Below, one piece after another: positions 37,211 through 45,372 of a DNA stretch of 64,000 nucleotides. The DNA is taken from NCBI RefSeq assembly GCF_042743185.1, contig NZ_JBHYMS010000016.1, positions 1 to 64,000 on the forward strand, in the 5' to 3' direction. The first letter of the stretch is position 1; every line of letters starts with the position of its first letter. Position numbers and translations under genes: made by a program. The stretch is from Inquilinus sp042743185. GTDB lineage: Bacteria; Pseudomonadota; Alphaproteobacteria; DSM-16000; Inquilinaceae. The notes under the pieces were generated by a model. The model made no database searches. It had not been told where the DNA came from and worked only from the letters and a program-made list of their open reading frames with translations.

Positions 37211-40200
37211 CTAGCCGCAGCGCGAATAGCCGCAGTTCAGGCAGGTGTCGCAGCCCTCCTGCCGGATCAGGGTCGGGTGGCCGCATTTCGGGCAGGACCG
37301 GCCCGGCGGCCGGCCCGGATTGCCCCCCGGGTTGCCCGACGGCTCGGCCGTGACCTCGACCGCCACCTCCGGCACGATGCCTTCCGGCTTCGCCAGGAAG
37401 CCCGTCGCCACCATGTGCCGCTCGATCGTCTCGCCGATCGCGGCCAAGAGCGACGGCACGTAGCGCCCGCCCATCCACTGCCCGCCGCGCGGGTCGAACA
37501 CCGCCTTCAGCTCCTCGACCACGAAGGCGACATCGCCGCCGCGCCGGAACACCGCGCTGATCATCCGGGTCAGCGCCACGGTCCAGGCGTAGTGCTCCAT
37601 GTTCTTGGAGTTGATGAAGATCTCGAAAGGCCGCCGGCGGCCGTCGACCACCTCGTCGTTGAGGGTGACGTAGATGGCGTGGTCGCTGTCCGGCCAGCGC
37701 AGCTTGTAGGTCTCGCCCGGCAGCACCTCGGGCCGTGCCGCGGGCGTGCTGAGGCCGGGCGCTTCGGCCGCCCCCTTCTGTACTGTCTGCGGTCGCGCCT
37801 CCAGCACGGCGCCGGTGATCGCGTTCGGGCGATAGGTGGTGCAGCCCTTGCAGCCGAGGGCATAGGCCTGGGCGTAGACTTGCCTGAAGGCGTCGAAGGA
37901 CAAATCCTCGGGGCAGTTGATGGTCTTGCTGATCGAGCTGTCGATGTGCTTCTGCGCCGCCGCCTGGATCGCCAGATGGTCGGCCGGCTCCAGCGTCTGG
38001 GCGTCGACGAAATGGTCCGGCAGCGGCGCGTCGGCGCCATGGATCTCGCGGAACAGCCGGTAGGCGTAATTCTCCACCGTCTCCGCCCGCCGGCTGCCGT
38101 CGGGCAGCAGCACGTTGCGGGTGTGGGTCCAGGCGAAGACCGGCTCGATCCCCGAGGCGACGTTGCCGGCGAACAGCGAGATCGTGCCGGTCGGGGCGAT
38201 CGAGGTGAGGAGCGCGTTGCGGATGCCGTGCCGGGCGATCAGGTCGCGGATCTCCTGCGGCAGCTCGGCGACGCCCGGCGCGGCCAGGAACGCGTCGCGG
38301 TCGAACAGCGGGACGGCGCCCTTCTCCGCCGCGATCTCGGCCGATGCGCGGTAGGAATGCAGCTTGATCGCGCCCAGCCACTCCTCGACCAGGGCCGCCG
38401 ATTCGGGCGAGCCGTAGCGCACCCCCAGCATCAGGAAGGCGTCGGCCAAGCCGGTGACGCCGAGCCCGATGCGCCGCTTGGCCTTGGCCTCGGCCGCCTG
38501 TTCCGGCAGCGGGAAGCGCGAGACGTCGACGACATTGTCCATCAGCCGGATCGCGACCGGAACGATCTCCGCCAGCGTCTCATGGTCGAAGCGGGCCCCG
38601 GGCGTGAACGGATCGACCACCAGCTTCGCCAGGTTGACCGAGCCGAGCAGGCAGGCGCCGTAGGGGGGCAACGGCTGTTCGCCACAATTGTGCAGGACCA
38701 GGCCGTTGCCGTCGAAGGCGTTCGGGCCGGGGATGCGGACGTCGTAGACCTCCTCGTCCCCGTCCGGCACCAGCTGCCTCACCGTGGCGAGGAACCGCTC
38801 GCGATTGAGCGCCCGCCAATAGCCGGCCAGCATCTGGTCGAGACGTGTCCGCTTGTCGGTGTCGGCGAAGCCGATCCGGGCGGCAAAGCGGGCCATGCCG
38901 GCCCCAGCGATAACGAGCTCGTGGTCGGCGGAGCAATCGTAGGACCGACGACCGCCCTTCCCATCCGGCAGCAGGCGGGGGCCGGCCGCGCGGCGATCGG
39001 CGTAGATCGACGAGGCGATGCCGAGCCGCAGCAGCATGCGCTGGACCGCGCGCAGCAGGCCGAGATCGCTCTGGGCCAGACGAATGCTGACGCCCTTCTC
39101 CCGGGTGCCCTGGACCGATCCGTCGGCATCGAACAGGCCGCGAAGCAGGCCGAGGATGAAGGCCGAGGATGCCCGCTCGACTGCCGGCGTGATCGTCTTG
39201 CGGCCGGGCGCGAGGCCGAGCGACAACGCCAGCTCGCGCAGGGCGCCGAGGCTGAGCCGCCGCTCCCCCCGACCAGGCACTCGCATCCAACCGGCGAAAT
39301 CGGACCGATGCGGCAGTGACCGAGCCGCCGAGAGCGCCGCCGCCATCACCCCGGCAATGCCCGGACGAGCGTCTGCGCCGTTGACCGTGGCCTCGCCCGG
39401 CCAGGCGGAGAGCACGGCCTTGTCGGATTTCAGCGTGCCGTCGCCGATCAGCAGGCCGATCAAATAGCCCTCTTCTTCCGAACCGAAGCCGGGCCAGGCA
39501 AGCGCATCACCATGATCGTGCAGACGGACGCGGTCGCCCGGCTTCAACTCGCCGGCCTTCCTCCATTCGGTCTCGATCCGGAAGCGGGACACCTCGGTCG
39601 CGACCAGAACCGGGTGGTCCGCCGTCAGCCGCAAAACATGGCCTTCCGCCGTCTCCAGCCGCAGCACCGGCTTGCGGCCGGTCGGGAAGAAACCCTCGGG
39701 CCCGGAGGATGCCGGCTGACCGTTTACCATGGCGACGAAGGACCGGCCGAGCAGGTCGCCGACTGTGCGGGGGCCGTCCAGGGTCTGGACCCAGGTGTCC
39801 GCCGTGACGCAAGGATTAGTGCTTTGAATTTGCTCGCAATATTGGAGATTGTTCCGGGCGTTGATGCGGTCGATGAAGATCACGCCGGGCTCGGCCGAAT
39901 CATAGGTCGAGCGCATGATCCGGTCCCACAGCTCGCGCGCCGGCAGGGTGCGGAAGACGCGGCCGCCGAACACCAGGTCCCAGGGCGTGTCGGCCTCGAC
40001 CGCCTTCATGAAGGCATCGGTGACCAGGACCGACAGGTTGAACATGCGCAGCCGGCCCGGGGCGCGCTTGGCCTCGATGAAGTCGACCACGTCCGGATGG
40101 TCGCAGCGCAGCGTCGCCATCATCGCGCCGCGGCGGGAGCCGGCGGACATGATGGTGCGGCACATCGCGTCCCACACATCCATGAAGGAAAGCGGGCCGG

Positions 40201-40612
40201 ACGCGTCGGCCCCGACGCCGGCCACCGGCGCGCCCTTCGGCCGGATGGTGGAGAAGTCGTAGCCGATGCCGCCGCCCTGCTGCAGCGTCAGCGCCGCCTC
40301 GCGCAGATGGGCGAAGATGCCGGCCATGCTGTCCGGCACCGTGCCCATGACGAAGCAGTTGAACAGGGTGACGTCGCGCCCGGTGCCGGCGCCGGCCAGG
40401 ATGCGCCCCGCCGGCAGGTAGTGGTGGCCACGCAGGATGCCGAGGAAGCGCTCGGTCCACAGCTTCGGATCCGATTCGGCGGCGGCCACGGCGGCCGCGA
40501 CCCGGCGCCAGCTGTCCTCGATCGTCGAATCGACAGGGCTGCCGTCCGGCTGCTTCAGCCGGTACTTCATGTCCCAGATCTGGGTCGCGATATCGCCCGG
40601 CTCGGCCACCAT
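37211..40612 (-). CDS. nrdJ: Adenosylcobalamin-dependent ribonucleoside-diphosphate reductase with intein
   Basis: NrdJ reduces ribonucleotides to deoxyribonucleotides using adenosylcobalamin to make the thiyl radical. The 1133-residue precursor has host residues 1-267 and 643-1133 (758 after splicing) interrupted by a 375-residue intein. Host landmarks include LPAGRILAGAGT, QQGGGIGYDFSTIRP, MFNLSVLVTD, the radical-Cys motif NPCGEQPLPP (split between Pro267 and Cys643), SIAPTGTISL and a C-terminal CPKCGHP...CLNCG zinc-ribbon-like tail. GGGAGG precedes the ATG. The gene is separated from the upstream hydrolase by a hairpin. No nrdAB or nrdDG is in the window. Confidence 0.95.
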   Translation of the reverse strand: MVAEPGDIATQIWDMKYRLKQPDGSPVDSTIEDSWRRVAAAVAAAESDPKLWTERFLGILRGHHYLPAGRILAGAGTGRDVTLFNCFVMGTVPDSMAGIFAHLREAALTLQQGGGIGYDFSTIRPKGAPVAGVGADASGPLSFMDVWDAMCRTIMSAGSRRGAMMATLRCDHPDVVDFIEAKRAPGRLRMFNLSVLVTDAFMKAVEADTPWDLVFGGRVFRTLPARELWDRIMRSTYDSAEPGVIFIDRINARNNLQYCEQIQSTNPCVTADTWVQTLDGPRTVGDLLGRSFVAMVNGQPASSGPEGFFPTGRKPVLRLETAEGHVLRLTADHPVLVATEVSRFRIETEWRKAGELKPGDRVRLHDHGDALAWPGFGSEEEGYLIGLLIGDGTLKSDKAVLSAWPGEATVNGADARPGIAGVMAAALSAARSLPHRSDFAGWMRVPGRGERRLSLGALRELALSLGLAPGRKTITPAVERASSAFILGLLRGLFDADGSVQGTREKGVSIRLAQSDLGLLRAVQRMLLRLGIASSIYADRRAAGPRLLPDGKGGRRSYDCSADHELVIAGAGMARFAARIGFADTDKRTRLDQMLAGYWRALNRERFLATVRQLVPDGDEEVYDVRIPGPNAFDGNGLVLHNCGEQPLPPYGACLLGSVNLAKLVVDPFTPGARFDHETLAEIVPVAIRLMDNVVDVSRFPLPEQAAEAKAKRRIGLGVTGLADAFLMLGVRYGSPESAALVEEWLGAIKLHSYRASAEIAAEKGAVPLFDRDAFLAAPGVAELPQEIRDLIARHGIRNALLTSIAPTGTISLFAGNVASGIEPVFAWTHTRNVLLPDGSRRAETVENYAYRLFREIHGADAPLPDHFVDAQTLEPADHLAIQAAAQKHIDSSISKTINCPEDLSFDAFRQVYAQAYALGCKGCTTYRPNAITGAVLEARPQTVQKGAAEAPGLSTPAARPEVLPGETYKLRWPDSDHAIYVTLNDEVVDGRRRPFEIFINSKNMEHYAWTVALTRMISAVFRRGGDVAFVVEELKAVFDPRGGQWMGGRYVPSLLAAIGETIERHMVATGFLAKPEGIVPEVAVEVTAEPSGNPGGNPGRPPGRSCPKCGHPTLIRQEGCDTCLNCGYSRCG
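38687..39811 (-). other. Intein with LAGLIDADG homing endonuclease in nrdJ
   Basis: The insert encodes residues 268-642. Block A starts at Cys1 (CVTADTWVQT), block B is RLTADHPVLV with its His, and dodecapeptide motifs are YLIGLLIGDGTL (intein residues 116-127) and FILGLLRGLFDADG (218-231). Block F is VYDVRIPGPNAFDGNG and block G ends LVLHN, followed by Cys+1 of the host. All splicing residues (Cys1, block B His, penultimate His, terminal Asn, Cys+1) are present, so splicing is expected. It interrupts the NPC active-site motif, so unspliced NrdJ should be inactive. Confidence 0.95.
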
Positions 40613-40630
40613 GGACCTCCCGCAGACAGA

Positions 40631-40655
40631 CGCACCCCCAAAGGATGGGGGTGCG
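40631..40655 (-). terminator. Hairpin terminator between the hydrolase gene and nrdJ
   Basis: CGCACCCCCA (40631-40640) pairs perfectly with TGGGGGTGCG (40646-40655) around an AAGGA loop. It lies 45 bases after the stop of the minus-strand hydrolase gene and 19 bases before the nrdJ start. A run of T is absent, so it could instead be an nrdJ leader hairpin. Confidence 0.6.
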
Positions 40656-40700
40656 GTCAGCCCCGGTCAACCAGGGACAGTGGCAGGCCCCAGGACCCGG

Positions 40701-41882
40701 CTATTCCAGCCCGGCATAGATCGCGGCGCGCAGATCGGTCACGAATTCGCCCTTCATGCCCTCGAGCGCGGTGTTGGTGAGCCCCACGACGCTCAGCCGC
40801 CGGGCCGGGTCGACGAACCAGGAATGGCCGTAGACGCCGCCCCAGCGCCAGGTCCCGGCCGTCATCGGCACCCCGGCCGCCGCCGGGTCGGTCACCAGCG
40901 CGAAGCCGTAGCCGAAGGTCGTGCCCGGCGTGTCCGGCATCGAAAGGCCGAGGATCTGGTCGGTGGCCATGGCCTGCACCGTCTCCGGCCGCAGGATCGG
41001 CGCGCCGCCCTGGCGCAGGGCTTCGAGGAACACCAGGAAGTCGCCGGCCGTGCCGGCCATGCCGCCGCCGCCGGAGGGGTAGGAGGCCGGGTCGAAGATG
41101 CGGCCGGGGGCGAAGCTGAGCCCGGCGAAAGGCCGCGGCGCCGGGATGGCGTAAGGCTCGCCCATCCGCACCGGCGCGGGCTCGCCGTCGGCATAGGCGG
41201 CGGCCAGGCGCGACCGGTCCGGCGGGGCGAAGCCGGTGTCCTGCAGCCCGAGCGGTTCGGTGACGCGGCGGCGCACCAGATCCGGCAGGCTCTCGCCGGC
41301 CGCCACCTCCAGCGCCGCGCCGAGCACGTCGAGCGCCAGCGAATAGGCCCAGGCCGAGCCAGGAGCGAAGGCGAGCGGCGCCGAGGCGATGCGGCGCAGG
41401 TTGTCGGCGAAGGACCGGCCCGGCGCGTCGAGCCCGTCGGACACGCCGGCGCGGTGATAGGGGCCGTCCGCCGGCTCGGCGAAGCTGTAGATCAGGCCCG
41501 CGGTGTGGGTCAGCAGGTGGCGGATGGTGATCACCGGCTCGGTGCCGTCGGCGAGCTTCGGCCGGAAATCCGGCAGGAACTTCGTCACCGGGTCGGCGAG
41601 CGCGATCCGTCCCTCCTCCACCAGCCGCAGCGCGGCGGCGGTGACGATCGGCTTGGTGAGGGAGGCGTAGAGAAACACCGTGTCCTCGCGCACCGGCCGC
41701 CCGGCCTCGCGGTCGGCCAGGCCGGCGGCACGGCGGTAGACCAGCCGGCCGTCCTGCGCCACCAGCACCGCGGTGCCGACGATGCGCTGTTCCGCCAGCG
41801 CCCGGTCGATCGCCGCGTCGATCCGCGGCGACAGGGCTGGATCGGTGGCGGGCGCGTCGAACAGGGAAGCGGCGATCGTCAT
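40701..41882 (-). CDS. Beta-lactamase-fold serine hydrolase
   Basis: This is a class C beta-lactamase/esterase-like protein of 393 residues without a signal peptide. The SxxK nucleophile motif is SLTK (Ser74-Lys77), the Tyr motif is WAYS, and the C-terminal WGGVYGHSWFVDP replaces the KTG box with HSW, as in many esterase-like members. It is probably a cytosolic esterase or peptidase rather than an antibiotic-resistance enzyme. A divergent TetR gene and two operators at its start suggest local repression. Confidence 0.85.
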   Translation of the reverse strand: MTIAASLFDAPATDPALSPRIDAAIDRALAEQRIVGTAVLVAQDGRLVYRRAAGLADREAGRPVREDTVFLYASLTKPIVTAAALRLVEEGRIALADPVTKFLPDFRPKLADGTEPVITIRHLLTHTAGLIYSFAEPADGPYHRAGVSDGLDAPGRSFADNLRRIASAPLAFAPGSAWAYSLALDVLGAALEVAAGESLPDLVRRRVTEPLGLQDTGFAPPDRSRLAAAYADGEPAPVRMGEPYAIPAPRPFAGLSFAPGRIFDPASYPSGGGGMAGTAGDFLVFLEALRQGGAPILRPETVQAMATDQILGLSMPDTPGTTFGYGFALVTDPAAAGVPMTAGTWRWGGVYGHSWFVDPARRLSVVGLTNTALEGMKGEFVTDLRAAIYAGLE

Positions 41883-41893
41883 CGCAGGACTCC

Positions 41894-41969
41894 ATTTTCG
41901 GATGGATCGCTACGAAATATGATCGGCGACGATTCGTCAATCTGGATTTCAGATCGATCGCTATGAAAA
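41894..41969. promoter_or_regulatory. Twin TetR operators
   Basis: Two near-identical palindromes lie between the divergent hydrolase and TetR genes. The first (41895-41917) reads TTTCGGATGGATCGCTACGA plus AA; the second (41947-41969) has TTTC, then GATCGATCGCTA with GAAA at the end. They match at roughly 19 of 22 positions. The second covers the TetR start codons, so it should block its own transcription or translation, and the first covers the hydrolase promoter. Confidence 0.65.
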
Positions 41970-42568
41970 TGGATCCCCCACGCCCCCGCGGCCGCCCCCG
42001 TGGCTTCGATCGCGACGCGGCGCTGGACCGGGCGCTGCCGGTGTTCCGGCGCCAGGGCTATGAGGGCGCCTCGATCGCCGACCTGACGGCGGCGATGGGC
42101 ATCACCACGCCCAGCCTGTACGGCGCCTTCGGGTCGAAGGAGCGGCTGTATCGCGAGGTCCTGGACCGCTACCGCGCCGACCCGCAGCGCGCCGCCCCCT
42201 GGGCGATGGCGGCGCCGACGGCGCGCGAGGCGGTGCGGCTGATCCTGGAGGGCTCGGCCCGCGACTTCAGCGATCCGGCGCACCCGCCCGGCTGCATGAT
42301 CTCGACCGCCGTCCTGACCTGCGCCCCGGAAAACCGGCCGGCGGCGGCGGCGCTGACGTCGATGCGCGGCAACACGGTGGCAAGGCTGCGCACCCGCTTC
42401 ACCCGCGCCCTGGAGGAGGGCGAGCTGCCGCCCGGCACCGACCCGGACGAGCTGGCGCGGTTCTACGGCGCGATCATCCAGGGCCTGTCGGTACAGGCGC
42501 TGGACGGCGCCGGATACGACGCGCTGATGAAGATCGTGCGCCGGGCGATGGCCGCCTGGCCGGGTTAA
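41963..42568 (+). CDS. TetR/AcrR family regulator
   Basis: This is a 201-residue repressor. The helix-turn-helix is near residues 30-55 (GYEGASIADLTAAMGITTPS, LYGAFGSKERLYREVLDRY). The ligand domain has PGCMISTAVLTCAP, the TetR_C YefL-like signature with a Cys that in related regulators senses electrophiles or thiol reagents. Two operators lie upstream. A second in-frame ATG six bases on (41969) is an equally possible start. Its end overlaps the convergent DoxX gene by four bases. Confidence 0.87.
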   Translation: MKMDPPRPRGRPRGFDRDAALDRALPVFRRQGYEGASIADLTAAMGITTPSLYGAFGSKERLYREVLDRYRADPQRAAPWAMAAPTAREAVRLILEGSARDFSDPAHPPGCMISTAVLTCAPENRPAAAALTSMRGNTVARLRTRFTRALEEGELPPGTDPDELARFYGAIIQGLSVQALDGAGYDALMKIVRRAMAAWPG

Positions 42569-42987
42569 CCGATCGCCGACCGGCGCCACGTCAGGATCCG
42601 GCCGGGACCGTGCACCGCCGCGAACAGCAGCCCGGCCAGGAAGGTGAAGTGGTCGACGAAGAAGCCGAACTCGGCCTGGTTCCCGGCCCAGTGCGACGGG
42701 CCGTGGAAGGCGAAGGCCAGGAACACGACGTAGACGGCGGCCAGCAGCGACGCCTCGGTGAAATACGCCCCGGTGAGGAAGCAGATCACCAGCAGGCATT
42801 CGAAGATCGCCGCCAGCCAGGCCAGCACGAGTGGCACCGGAAACCCCGCCATCGCGATGTAGCCGGCGGTGGCATTCAGATCCATGAACTTGAAGACCGC
42901 CGCCATCAGGAAGACGGCGGCGAAGATCAGCCGGCCGACGAGAATGGCGATCGACTGCCAGGCTGGCATGGTCGTTTCAGCATTCAT
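42565..42987 (-). CDS. DoxX family membrane protein
   Basis: This 140-residue protein has four hydrophobic helices. SIAILVGRLIFAAVFLMAAV and LNATAGYIAMAGFPVP match DoxX/YphA-type proteins, with VDHFTFLAGLLFAAVHGPG at the end. DoxX proteins are implicated in thiol and redox stress in some bacteria, but no specific role is known here. The ATG at 42987 has GGGAGA about ten bases upstream. It is convergent with, and overlaps, the TetR gene. Confidence 0.8.
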   Translation of the reverse strand: MNAETTMPAWQSIAILVGRLIFAAVFLMAAVFKFMDLNATAGYIAMAGFPVPLVLAWLAAIFECLLVICFLTGAYFTEASLLAAVYVVFLAFAFHGPSHWAGNQAEFGFFVDHFTFLAGLLFAAVHGPGRILTWRRSAIG

Positions 42988-43052
42988 CTGTCTTCTCTCC
43001 CCCAAGACGGACCGCGAGAATAGCCGAGGCCCTCGTCGCAGGCGACTGGACG

Positions 43053-44603
43053 CTAATCCGGCAGCGTCACCGGCGTCGCCGCGGCCAGGGGGCGGCGCAG
43101 CCGGTCGGGGTCGTCGTAGCGCCACAGCGGGATGCCGGCGCAGCGCTCCACCCGGTCCGGCATGCCGTAGCGGGCGACCACGGCGCGGGCGTTCAGCCCG
43201 TCCATCAGGATGAAGCCGAAGGGCGGCGCGCCGGAGCCGCCGGCCCAGTCCCGCCGGGCCCAGTCCTCGTTGACGATCCAGTGATACGGGGCGCCGTTGC
43301 GCGCCACCTGGGCGACCTGGACCCGGCGGCCGGAATGCAGCACCAGCGGCTTGGCCCACCAGTAGCCGGCGAGGCCGGCGGCCGAACCCTGGAAGCAGGC
43401 CAGCGGCGGCGGCGGCTCGATCCGCGCCGCCAGCTGGTCCGGCCGGGCCCAGAGCGCGGCGGCGGCCGCCAGCAGGACGGCCAGGATCGCCCCCACCGGC
43501 CGGGCCGGCACCCGCAGCCGGTCGGCGGCGAGATGGGCGAGCCACGGCGCGGTCAGGAACAGCCAGGGCTGGAAGTAGCGCAGGAAGGAGTCGTCGCGGA
43601 AGATGCCGAACAGCACTACTGCCAGCAGCGTCGCCAGCGAGGAGGCGGCGGCGAAGACCGCAATCCGATCCGAGGGCGCGATCTCGCGCTCTCCGGCCAC
43701 CAGGCCGCGCAGCACCGCGAGGGTGCGGGCCACCGGCAGCAGGGCCAAGGCGATCAGGCCAAGATTGACCGCCGTCTCCGCCGCATCGGCGCGCCAGAGC
43801 ACGCCGCCGAGGCGGAACAGGCCGTAGCCGATGCCCAGGTCGAGCTGGTCGCGATAGATCCCGTTCAGCGGGTTGACCCGGCCCTGCAGCAGGAAGGCGG
43901 CCAGTGCCGCGACGCCCACCGCGGCCGCGGCGGCGAGCGCCGCCCGTCGGGTGCGCGGCGCCGGGGCACAGAGCAGCGACAGCGCCAGGGCCGGGGCGGC
44001 GGCATAGGGCAGGACGAAGCTGTCCGACAGCACCCCGGCCAGGATCAGGACCGCCAGCCCCGTCAGCGGCCAGGGACCCGGCCGGTCGAGCTGGCGCAGC
44101 ACCAGCAGCAGCACCGCCGCCGCGATCAGGATGGCGCCGAAATGGAAGGTGACGACGAAGGGATAGATCAGCCAGTTCAGGGCATAGACGCCGGCCAGGC
44201 CCCAGCCGAAGGCGAAGAGCAGCGCCAGCACCGCCGCCAAAGCCGCCACGGCCATGGCGGCGGAGCGGCCGCCGGCGGCGCGATGCACCGCGGCGCCGAG
44301 CAGCAGATAGAGGCCGAGCTGCAGCGCCGCGGCCAACGGCAGGGCCTGGCGGAAATCGCCGGTCGCGAGATCGGCCAGGCCATAGACCGCCATGTCCGGA
44401 AAGACATAGGGGCCGGGCGTCAGGTGCCAGCCGCGCAGCGCATCGAGGCCGCGATGCAGGTCGTCGAACAGCGCCGGCAGGTAGAGCACGTCGGCATTGC
44501 CGACCGGCCCGGCGGCGCCGGGCAGGCGCAGCACCAGCCCCGTGGCCAGCAGCGACAGGCCGGCGACCGCGACCAGCAGCAGGAGAAGGCGAAGCCGGCG
44601 CAA
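43053..44603 (-). CDS. Polytopic membrane protein, GT-C-like
   Basis: This is a 516-residue protein with about ten hydrophobic segments. The first periplasmic loop has NADVLYLPALFDDL, and the C-terminal soluble part has YWWAKPLVLHSGR, YHWIVNEDWARRDW and FGFILMDGLNARAVVARYG. The architecture resembles GT-C glycosyltransferases or related unknown membrane proteins (acidic pair after TM1, soluble C-terminal domain), but no family is firmly recognised. It precedes plsC by seven bases and YdcF by a few more, so these may be cotranscribed. Confidence 0.65.
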   Translation of the reverse strand: MRRLRLLLLLVAVAGLSLLATGLVLRLPGAAGPVGNADVLYLPALFDDLHRGLDALRGWHLTPGPYVFPDMAVYGLADLATGDFRQALPLAAALQLGLYLLLGAAVHRAAGGRSAAMAVAALAAVLALLFAFGWGLAGVYALNWLIYPFVVTFHFGAILIAAAVLLLVLRQLDRPGPWPLTGLAVLILAGVLSDSFVLPYAAAPALALSLLCAPAPRTRRAALAAAAAVGVAALAAFLLQGRVNPLNGIYRDQLDLGIGYGLFRLGGVLWRADAAETAVNLGLIALALLPVARTLAVLRGLVAGEREIAPSDRIAVFAAASSLATLLAVVLFGIFRDDSFLRYFQPWLFLTAPWLAHLAADRLRVPARPVGAILAVLLAAAAALWARPDQLAARIEPPPPLACFQGSAAGLAGYWWAKPLVLHSGRRVQVAQVARNGAPYHWIVNEDWARRDWAGGSGAPPFGFILMDGLNARAVVARYGMPDRVERCAGIPLWRYDDPDRLRRPLAAATPVTLPD

Positions 44604-44610
44604 CCGGCGG

Positions 44611-45366
44611 TCAGACCGTGGCCGTCGCCCCGGCCGGGCGCGGCGTCGGCGGGCCGCCGGCGGCGACCGACAGCCGCTCCGACGCCGTCTCCAGCTCGTC
44701 CTCCAGCCGCCGCATCATCTCCTCGCGCGGCAGGCCGGGCGGGATCGGCGGCAGGAACTCGACCGTGATCGTGCCGGGCCGCTTGCGGAAGGCGCGGCGG
44801 CCCCAGAACACGCCGGAGTTCAGCGCCATCGGCACCACCGGCACGCTCAAGCCCTCATAGAGCGCGCCGACGCCGATGCGGTAGGGCCGCCAGGTGCCGG
44901 GCGCGGTGCGGGTGCCCTGCGGGAAGATCGCGATCGGCCGGCCTTCCGCCACCCGGACCTTGGCGTGGTCGATCATGGCGCGGATCGCCCGGCTGCCGGC
45001 GCCGCGGTCGACCGGGATCATGCCGGTCTTCAGCAGGTACTTGCCCCAGACCGGCACCTTCAGCAGCTCGGACTTCAGCACGATCGCCGGGTCGGGCAGC
45101 AGCAGATGCAGCTTCAGCGTCTCCCAGGCCGACTGGTGCTTGGCGGCGACAATGCAGGCGCCGTCCGGCAGGTTCTCGCGCCCGACCACGCGATAGTCGA
45201 TGCCGAGGATGGTCTTCTCCAGCCAGTGCACGCCGCGCAGCCAGACGAAGATCCAGGCCATGGTCACGCGGTGCGGCAGCAACAGCGCCGGCAGCAGTGC
45301 GAAGCAGCACAGCGTGGTCCAACCGAAGAACAGCAGGTTGAAGAGGGCCGAGCGCAGGATGGTCAT
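44611..45366 (-). CDS. plsC: 1-acyl-sn-glycerol-3-phosphate acyltransferase
   Basis: PlsC acylates lysophosphatidic acid to phosphatidic acid at the membrane. The catalytic block I reads VAAKHQSAWETLKL (His, with Glu where HX4D usually has Asp), block II is LLKTGMIPVDRGAGSRA, block III is FPQGTRTAPG and block IV YRIGVGALYEGLSVPVVPMA. An N-terminal hydrophobic segment anchors the protein. The HX4E variant is seen in some alphaproteobacterial homologues. The ydcF-like gene lies six bases upstream on the same strand. Confidence 0.9.
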   Translation of the reverse strand: MTILRSALFNLLFFGWTTLCCFALLPALLLPHRVTMAWIFVWLRGVHWLEKTILGIDYRVVGRENLPDGACIVAAKHQSAWETLKLHLLLPDPAIVLKSELLKVPVWGKYLLKTGMIPVDRGAGSRAIRAMIDHAKVRVAEGRPIAIFPQGTRTAPGTWRPYRIGVGALYEGLSVPVVPMALNSGVFWGRRAFRKRPGTITVEFLPPIPPGLPREEMMRRLEDELETASERLSVAAGGPPTPRPAGATATV

Positions 45367-45372
45367 GACGCC

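Noticed and set aside
40701..41882. Beta-lactamase-fold protein as an antibiotic-resistance gene
   Set aside because: There is no signal peptide and the KTG box is replaced by HSW, as in esterase-like members. A TetR neighbour alone does not show resistance.
44611..45366. PlsC considered inactive because HX4D reads HX4E
   Set aside because: All other acyltransferase blocks are intact, and Glu is tolerated in related alphaproteobacterial proteins, so inactivity is not supported.
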